From Aurantiochytrium sp. KH105 (taxonomy: Eukaryota; Sar; Bigyra; Thraustochytrida; Thraustochytriidae), in the NCBI GenBank assembly GCA_003116975.1, contig BGKB01000062.1:248001-312000 (forward strand): a stretch of DNA of 64,000 nt. Direction: 5' to 3'. The notes beneath the pieces were generated by a model. That model made no database searches and was not told the DNA's origin. It worked only from the letters and a program-made list of their open reading frames with translations. Positions 59,601 through 64,000 of the stretch are shown here, piece by piece. A program made the translations under genes and the position numbers. Within the stretch, counting starts at the first letter, position 1, and every line of letters starts with the position of its first letter.

Positions 59601-60722
59601 CTCGACGCCGAGGCCGGTCCTGCGCTGGAGTCGCTCGACCGCGAGCGCATGCAAGCCGTCTCAGACAAGGCCGACGAAATTGGCTACCCGACGGAAATCG
59701 TGAAGCGCATCAAGTACATTTTGGGCCGTCTCGAGTATCTCGATGTCGAGCTGGTCGAGTCGCTCGACGTTCTTGACTCGGTGCGCATGAAGGAAGCACT
59801 TGATGAGTGCCGGTTGTACAAGCACGAGAACGCGGACGTGCATGAGATCGAGCGTCTCTTCGATCTTCCCGAGATTGAGTTTGTGCAAATGGAACTTAAG
59901 GCCGCCAAGCGCCTGGGCGACAAGCCCCGCGAGCTTCACCGTCGCATTCGGCTCCGCGAGCTGCAAATCCTGGCGCGCCACGACGAGCTTTCCAACTGGG
60001 CCGCCTCGGGTCATGTGCGTGAGGCCACGCATTACGCCAAGTCTGCCGGTATGTGCGGCCGTACGGCTGTGCTGCTTAGCATGTTGCGATGGACCGAAAA
60101 GCCCATTCCGTGCCCGCTTACGCTCATGCCCGGCGAGGTGCCCGGCGTCGTCGACGACACCAAGGAAGTCAAGAAGATGAAGAAGATGTGCAAGGCTAAC
60201 TTCGTCAACGTCATGAAGGCAATGGGTGACAAGAAGGCATCACAGCCAGACAAGTTTGTGCAAAAGGTGATTGACTTTGGTCTCGCGAACCCCGGTCTCC
60301 GCAACGAGGTCTTCGTCCAGATCATCAAGCAGCTCACCGAGAACCCTAACGAGTACTCTGTCGAAGCTGGCTACGAGCTTCTCAGTCTCTGCGCCGCGGC
60401 ATTTTTGCCGAGCGATGGATTCGCCGACTACCTCACCGTTTGGGTGATGGATCATCCTCCCCCCGACGGCAACTGGCATGCCATCACCTCGGGCATGCAT
60501 CAGTTGCAATTCCGCGAGGAAGACGAAGCGTCGGAATCTGGGGCGCCATCGGGCGACCTTGCCGAGCTTCGGAGTGAGCTGAATAAGCTCCGCGAGGAGG
60601 GATCTCGTTTCTCGATTGCCATTGATGCCTTTACGGGTCCTACCGAGGCCATGCGCACCAAGGAGTTGAGTAAGCTCAAGGCTGCCAAGCTCAATGCAGC
60701 GATGGACCGCCCCTCGCTCTAA
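56640..60722 (+). CDS. Unconventional myosin: WW - SH3-like - motor - IQ - MyTH4
   Basis: This encodes 1360 residues from the ATG at 56640. A WW-like domain (about 32-60: GWVRRETYDGKPYYFNHSA, second Trp replaced by Phe in QFEKP) is followed by an SH3-like myosin N-domain (WVWAPHPTRIWQPAKVL). The motor runs from about 150 to 830: P-loop GDSGAGKTES (about 245), switch I NFNSSRFGRW (about 296), switch II DIFGFE (about 526), actin-binding FIRCIKPNE and converter QLRYSGVFETIEIRQGG. An acidic residue (Glu) appears to occupy the TEDS site. One IQ-like motif (IQGFIRGAIGRHYANQL, about 845) precedes a helical neck/tail. A MyTH4 domain lies at about 1180-1285: FVQKVIDFGLANPGLRNEVF, IIKQLTENPNEYS, LLSLCAAAFLPSDGF. 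No FERM domain follows. MyTH4 tails usually bind microtubules or cargo receptors. It is an actin motor of a stramenopile-type class, with all motor motifs intact. Confidence 0.95.
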   Translation: MGFFSIRVSSKKPTAEQLEKLAASKGKLRKPTGWVRRETYDGKPYYFNHSAMSVDESVQFEKPDSLKTEEELARTSGEWVWAPHPTRIWQPAKVLKRNKDGSVLVQPYKGNQMTIPADGLMQPCRETGNRVQEVPLWPVNHTALDFLEDDVIQLDPVNEATILHNTEARYARDQIYTWVGAGRAVLLSLNPYKEIEGFDEANMSFHKSQENKPDKWIPPHVFAIANEAYDALIENNKDQSILISGDSGAGKTESTRHCLEFFAKQVGSEAVDHRVSEKLLYASPLLEAFGNAVTIRNFNSSRFGRWVEVTFSHESGQITGAKFTNFLLEKTRVIGHQERERSFHIFYQILQDADLVAELGLEKPKAYSYLNHSKASTGGPLAGIDDAAKFETVREALESLEFSGDEQSSIFRILSGVLNLGNIAFKDVDDATSQVTGSEVTSAGEAWLAKAADALSLDGEVLRAMLTSRTLSTRGEEIKVSLDAAAAKDATNALAKDVYNRLFSFLVKSVNEAMAPPAESFKIGILDIFGFEILEKNSFEQLLINYCNEKLQQYFNAHTFDVEESFYRAEGVDYSFLKYVDNQEVLDLLEIKSKGILHMLDDEGALGAGSDQSWLGKVEKEYGDHPCFETDFRRKFESVLSFEIKHYADTVKYDASGFVSKNKDTLWADLYSGASASSDAVMTKMYPARTTRSSNTKPVAAQFRGHVNNLLKLIQSTEVRFIRCIKPNERMESGSFEATLVAQQLRYSGVFETIEIRQGGYPFRLTHKQFAFRYACINIGLKYPKFDGHSAWRNLCAEILNNFYDETVAQNAQLGNSMVLYRVEVHKPLEVARNLAIEVNLPRIQGFIRGAIGRHYANQLREAEDTLQAALDAGNDIALVRKGFSLVEDTKAWLEPNLSFLPAYPMQLYNKGRHLESRLVAFEELEAEMHEASDNKVAEKVDVALYKHLIELCERADGDLADVVRTNAQQDLYEFCQELIHDSPPGLLDAEAGPALESLDRERMQAVSDKADEIGYPTEIVKRIKYILGRLEYLDVELVESLDVLDSVRMKEALDECRLYKHENADVHEIERLFDLPEIEFVQMELKAAKRLGDKPRELHRRIRLRELQILARHDELSNWAASGHVREATHYAKSAGMCGRTAVLLSMLRWTEKPIPCPLTLMPGEVPGVVDDTKEVKKMKKMCKANFVNVMKAMGDKKASQPDKFVQKVIDFGLANPGLRNEVFVQIIKQLTENPNEYSVEAGYELLSLCAAAFLPSDGFADYLTVWVMDHPPPDGNWHAITSGMHQLQFREEDEASESGAPSGDLAELRSELNKLREEGSRFSIAIDAFTGPTEAMRTKELSKLKAAKLNAAMDRPSL

Positions 60723-60940
60723 GATTGCATCCCATTCGTTTTCACAAGTCGGTTTGCTGACCTGATACGCCCGACCTTTGGTTTTCGCCCCCCCCCCCCT
60801 TCCCTTTTCCCTTTTCGTCTTTTGGGCCCTTTTCATACAAATAAGTGTTCTTTCTGTGTCTGTCTGCGGTTTTTGTTGTTTCTCTGTGTGTGTGTTTGTT
60901 TTTCATTTTGCTTTCTTGAATTTTCTCCCTTTCTTCATTA

Positions 60941-62455
60941 TTATTGAGCACCAGGAATATTGAGCAAACCCTTGAGCTGTAGAAAACCCATGGCATTGCC
61001 GATGCCGGCACGACGGGTTAGCTCATCGCTTTTGTTATCGCACAATGTCCACATAAACTCGCCCAAGAGTCTGGACACCGTATTGGACGCTGGCGTATTC
61101 ATACTCTTGATCACAAAGCTCAAGAGCGAGCCGGGCGGCACGTGCTCGCCGTCCATTTTTTGCTTGCCATTCTTCTTGTTGGTTGGCTTTTGTGAACCCT
61201 CAGTCGCGCCTGCACTTCGCGCGGTGGATTCGCCAGGCTTGCTAGGATTTCCCTCGGGTAAAGTCGCCTCAGTAGATGAGTCCTGCGCGGAATTCTTAGA
61301 ACCATCCGAGTTCTCCTTGTCTTCAGCCTCTGCTGCAGCCTTGGCAGCCTTGGCAGCGAGTTCATCTTGTTCAGAGAACAATAGAGTCTTCATTTGCGTT
61401 TTGGCCGCGACGGAGTTGTTTGCTGCCTCGGAAAGCACGACCAAGGGCGGCGTGAGCCGCACTTCGTAGTCTGGCTTGCCCTGCACCAGTGTTGCGTGCA
61501 GCTCACGTTCGAGCAGCTCCAGAATGGGTGCCAGCGCGTTGTTTGCACTGAGAAAATTCGAGTACTGCGGTGGCATGAATGTGAGTACGGTGACGACCTT
61601 GGCACGGACCTCCATAGCCCAAGGAAGGTCAGCGGGAACGAGCAAGAGCTCGACCAGGACAACACCAAGTTGCGTCAGAAAATCGCGTTCGTGCTCTGAC
61701 GGATCATCGCTGCGCAAATCCTCTTGCTTCATTTGCGAAGCTAAGAGCATTTGCAACGTGAGGATTTCGAGCACCAAATCTACGCGACCGCGGTCTTTAC
61801 CGGGGAACCGTGAGGGTGTCTTGCTGCGGACGCAATATGCTAGACATGCAACGGATGCCCGTGCGTATGCGTTGATCATTTGCGTCAGCTTGGCACGACA
61901 CTCGTCGCTGCTGTTTTTTTCCGCACTAACGGCCTGGTTCTGAATGCACAAGTTCATGACGCGGGTGCAGCGTTGCAGTTTGCCCGCAGACCCGGCGGCG
62001 CGAAAGAGCGCCAAGACACGAGCGCCGCCGTCAATCTCTTGAAAGGCCTTGTAGGCGGCCGGGTTCATATAGATGGAGTTCACGAGGCAAGTGACGCCCT
62101 CGACGCTGGCCACGTGACCCACGCTCGCTTGGTTCTCGCCGGCACGCAAATATAGTTGGAGTGCTGGGCCCTGCGCAAATGCTTCGCTGCCCTTGATCCG
62201 CGTGCGCAGGTACAGTCTCGCTACGCGCAAGATCTTGAACAGGAGCTCTTTCTCCGCGCTTTCAAGCGCCGCCCCCTGCGCCTTGTCCAGCAGCCGCTGG
62301 CCTTCCGCCTGCACCTCTGCGCAGTCGCCGGCCACGGCCGCCGCGTCGCCCAGGTCCACGTCGCCGTCGAGCTCCGCCTCCGCGGTCTGCGTCCCGGGCC
62401 GCGCCTTCGACAGGGCCTCGAGCCTGGCGGCCGTGCGCTCCGCCCTGGCCTCCAT
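60941..62455 (-). CDS. RIC8: RIC8 (synembryn) G-alpha chaperone/exchange factor
   Basis: This encodes 504 residues from the first in-frame ATG (62455, MEARAERTAARLEALSKAR). It is an all-helical armadillo-like protein. The RIC8 marks are the mid-region LTPPLVVLSEAANNSVAAKT and the C-terminal SRLLGEFMWTLCDNKSDELT followed by RRAGIGNAMGFLQLKGLL, which lines up with the family TGYGNAAGLLAARG signature. RIC8 assists folding of heterotrimeric G-alpha subunits and promotes nucleotide exchange without a receptor. A Glu/Lys/Ser-rich insert (about 365-435, with EDKENSDGSKNSAQDSSTEA) interrupts the solenoid and is probably disordered. It converges on the myosin (218 bp) and diverges from the CSC1-like gene (445 bp). 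Confidence 0.85.
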   Translation of the reverse strand: MEARAERTAARLEALSKARPGTQTAEAELDGDVDLGDAAAVAGDCAEVQAEGQRLLDKAQGAALESAEKELLFKILRVARLYLRTRIKGSEAFAQGPALQLYLRAGENQASVGHVASVEGVTCLVNSIYMNPAAYKAFQEIDGGARVLALFRAAGSAGKLQRCTRVMNLCIQNQAVSAEKNSSDECRAKLTQMINAYARASVACLAYCVRSKTPSRFPGKDRGRVDLVLEILTLQMLLASQMKQEDLRSDDPSEHERDFLTQLGVVLVELLLVPADLPWAMEVRAKVVTVLTFMPPQYSNFLSANNALAPILELLERELHATLVQGKPDYEVRLTPPLVVLSEAANNSVAAKTQMKTLLFSEQDELAAKAAKAAAEAEDKENSDGSKNSAQDSSTEATLPEGNPSKPGESTARSAGATEGSQKPTNKKNGKQKMDGEHVPPGSLLSFVIKSMNTPASNTVSRLLGEFMWTLCDNKSDELTRRAGIGNAMGFLQLKGLLNIPGAQ

Positions 62456-62900
62456 CCTCGCGCGCGGCGCGCTGCTGCTCCTCCTCCTCGCGCGCGCTCC
62501 TCCCGCCGCCCGCGCGAACGTTGTTTGGGTTTGCTGCCCTGCCCGAGCTCGCTTTTCGTGCACGTACTACAGACAGATCCTCCTTCCTGTCTTCTTTACT
62601 GTTACTGGTTAGTTCAAGATTCTTGCTATTCTATAGTATAGTATACTATACTATACTATAGCATACAATCTCTCGCTCGACTCCGCCGTTGAAGCTGCAG
62701 TGTGTCCCAGCGGCATTCTCCACTGAGGCCGCGGCCGCGCAAGTGCGGCAAACGGCGGCGCAAGTGCGGCAAACGGCAGCGCAAAGGCAGCGAACCCGCG
62801 CGGAGGACTGCGAGGAGGCTCTAGCAGCAGAGCTCGTTCGGGGCGGCGGCGGCGAGCGAGCGTCCGCGCACGCGGCGGCGGAGCGCGGCGCGGGAGCGCG
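62456..62900. promoter_or_regulatory. Divergent promoter region RIC8 / CSC1-like, with palindrome
   Basis: 445 bp. It holds a perfect AT-rich palindrome (62632-62655), GCATTCTCCACTGAG at 62713-62727, and two direct copies of GCGCAAGTGCGGCAAACGG beginning near 62737 and 62758. The latter contain the inverted CACTTGCGC element. Confidence 0.55.
62632..62655. repeat. Perfect 24 bp AT-rich palindrome
   Basis: The left half reads TATAGTATAGTA and the right half is its exact reverse complement. It is built of TATAC/GTATA units and contains several TATA-like hexamers. It sits between two divergent genes. Confidence 0.9.
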
Positions 62901-64000
62901 ATGGTGGACCTGGCGGCGGCGGCGGAGGCGGCGGCCAACACGGGCACGCCACCGCCGACGATGACGCCGCCCGACAAGTCGCAGGTGGAGGAGTCCCTGC
63001 TCCTGTACGGCGGGCTCGTGGCCCTGTCGCTGGCGCTGTACTCGGTGCTGCGGAAACGCTGCTCGCGCGTCATGATACCCGCGGCGAAGCACGGCGACGT
63101 CCCTGCGTCGAGAGAGCTCGACGCGTACCTGCTGGCCGATGGCGCGAATGGCGAGAAGCCGCGCAACAACGGTGGCGAGGTCTCCACGCCCCCGCTGCGC
63201 CCCAGCGAGGTGCGCGGACACGGTCGCGGCCGCGGCCGCAACCGCGACCGGCACGACCCTCGCGACGAAAACGCATGCGGATGCTGCAGCTGGTTCACGA
63301 GTTGCAAGGCGTGCGGGTGTTCTGGCAGCCTCGCCTCGCTCGACATGTCGTGGTCCTGGAAGGCTCTTGCACTGCGCGAGCGAGATCTTGTGCGAATCGC
63401 GGGGCTTGACGCCTACATCTTTTTGCGCGTGGTGCGTTTCTGCTGGGCAGTCATGACCGGGTATGCGGTGGTAGCTCTTGTCTTTCTCATTCCCGTTTAC
63501 CTTGGGCAGCCAATGCCCGCACGTTGCAAATCGGTGTGCGAGTCCCAAGCCTCGGCTCACCACAGCGTCACGGCGGACCCGGATGACCCGTGGGATGCGG
63601 CAAGCTGTATCTGTAGCGACATTGATCGGGCCAGCATGGCCAACATCGCCGCTGGATCGAGCGCGCTGTGGACGCCGGTTCTTGTCATGTACATCTTTAC
63701 CATGTCGACACTTTGGGCCACGAGTGTAGAGTATCGCGCCATGGTCAGGATCAAGCGGCGCTACTGGAGTTCTGCGCCCCCAGAGGCGTACTCTGTTCTT
63801 GTCGAACATCTTCCTCCACGTCTTTGCGACCGGTCGGGTCGACTTCTCTACGAGTACTTTGATCGTGTCTTTCCAGACCGCGTCTTCGCAGTGAGCATGG
63901 TCGACACAGGCACTGACTTGAGCCGTCGTCTTCGAGGGATCGGCGTGCAACGGAACAAAGCCCTTTGGAAGCTCGAGCACGCCACGGTGGACTACTACCG
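62901..64000 (+). CDS. OSCA/CSC1/TMEM63 family ion channel, N-terminal part (cut by window edge)
   Basis: The ATG at 62901 opens a frame of 366 codons that runs off the right edge. A short luminal/extracellular N-terminus precedes helix 1 (about 35-52, LLLYGGLVALSLALYSVL). A cytosolic loop rich in Gly/Arg and Cys (ACGCCSWFTSCKACGCSG) follows, then the family segment RIAGLDAYIFLRVVRFCW with helix 2 (about 176-198), a Cys-containing extracytosolic loop, and helix 3 (about 257-275). Next comes SVEYRAMVRIKRRYW and PEAYSVLVEHLPP, the start of the cytosolic RNA-recognition-like domain of this family, where the sequence stops. OSCA/CSC1 proteins are osmotically or mechanically gated cation channels (TMEM63 in animals). 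The pore helices are outside the window, so gating or scramblase activity cannot be judged. Confidence 0.9.
   Translation, partial: MVDLAAAAEAAANTGTPPPTMTPPDKSQVEESLLLYGGLVALSLALYSVLRKRCSRVMIPAAKHGDVPASRELDAYLLADGANGEKPRNNGGEVSTPPLRPSEVRGHGRGRGRNRDRHDPRDENACGCCSWFTSCKACGCSGSLASLDMSWSWKALALRERDLVRIAGLDAYIFLRVVRFCWAVMTGYAVVALVFLIPVYLGQPMPARCKSVCESQASAHHSVTADPDDPWDAASCICSDIDRASMANIAAGSSALWTPVLVMYIFTMSTLWATSVEYRAMVRIKRRYWSSAPPEAYSVLVEHLPPRLCDRSGRLLYEYFDRVFPDRVFAVSMVDTGTDLSRRLRGIGVQRNKALWKLEHATVDYY

Noticed and set aside
62646..63980. 444-codon minus-strand frame opposite the CSC1-like gene
   Set aside because: It is the antisense shadow of a well-supported membrane-protein gene.
1..64000. tRNA, rRNA and snRNA genes
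   Set aside because: A scan by eye for T-arm GTTCGA-type sequences and paired arms in the spacers gave only isolated hits (for example 17149 and 32349) without a cloverleaf. A covariance-model search would be decisive.

Overview
The window looks like nuclear DNA of a thraustochytrid-type protist (Labyrinthulomycetes, stramenopiles; Aurantiochytrium, Schizochytrium or Hondaea would be the kind of organism meant). This is an inference from four things. The gene content is wholly eukaryotic (exportin-7, WDR3/UTP12, RIC8, VPS26C, myosin, BTB-ankyrin-FYVE, OSCA/CSC1). The coding sequence is GC-rich and almost intron-free, with open frames of 1 to 4 kb. AATAAA-type poly(A) signals follow several genes. 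The intergenic DNA is full of simple repeats. No tRNA, rRNA, CRISPR array or recognisable transposon was seen.

Layout, left to right: exportin-7 (-, C-terminus off the left edge); a membrane-anchored START protein (+); a GT32 glycosyltransferase with a probably spliced 3' end (-); a CH-domain protein with a HEAT-like C-terminal part (+); an aldehyde dehydrogenase (-); a 3.4 kb repeat-rich spacer with a pentanucleotide array; a 941-residue protein of unknown function (+); VPS26C (-); a frameshifted relic gene (-); three full-length paralogues of an unrecognised family (+, -, +, 25.3-37.9 kb); an MpaB/latex-clearing-protein-like oxygenase (-); an acidic His/Gln-rich unknown protein (+) closely followed by an MFS transporter (+); a small coiled-coil protein (-); a UBA5-like E1 protein that appears to lack its active-site Cys (+); WDR3 (-), interrupted by a 493 bp direct duplication around a single N; a Rabankyrin-5-like BTB-ankyrin-FYVE protein (-); a WW-motor-MyTH4 myosin (+); RIC8 (-); and an OSCA/CSC1/TMEM63 channel (+, cut at the right edge).

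The genes alternate strand almost perfectly. Most neighbours therefore share either a short convergent 3' spacer (about 0.1-0.65 kb) or a longer divergent 5' spacer (0.4-3.6 kb). Six of the divergent spacers carry related copies of a CACTTGCGC element, several with a nearby CATTCTCCA element, which may be a shared core-promoter signal. The genes do not form one pathway. They cover nuclear transport (XPO7), ribosome biogenesis (WDR3), endosomal traffic (VPS26C, Rabankyrin-like), G-protein signalling (RIC8), motor and channel functions, and glycosylation.

The most novel content is the three-gene family at 25.3-37.9 kb. All members share an N-terminal Cys/His-containing block ending in SRRRQ followed by nuclear-localisation-like stretches, a conserved helical middle, and a C-terminal region that resembles a lipocalin-like ligand-binding module. 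They could be a lineage-specific family of nuclear regulators, but no function is established.
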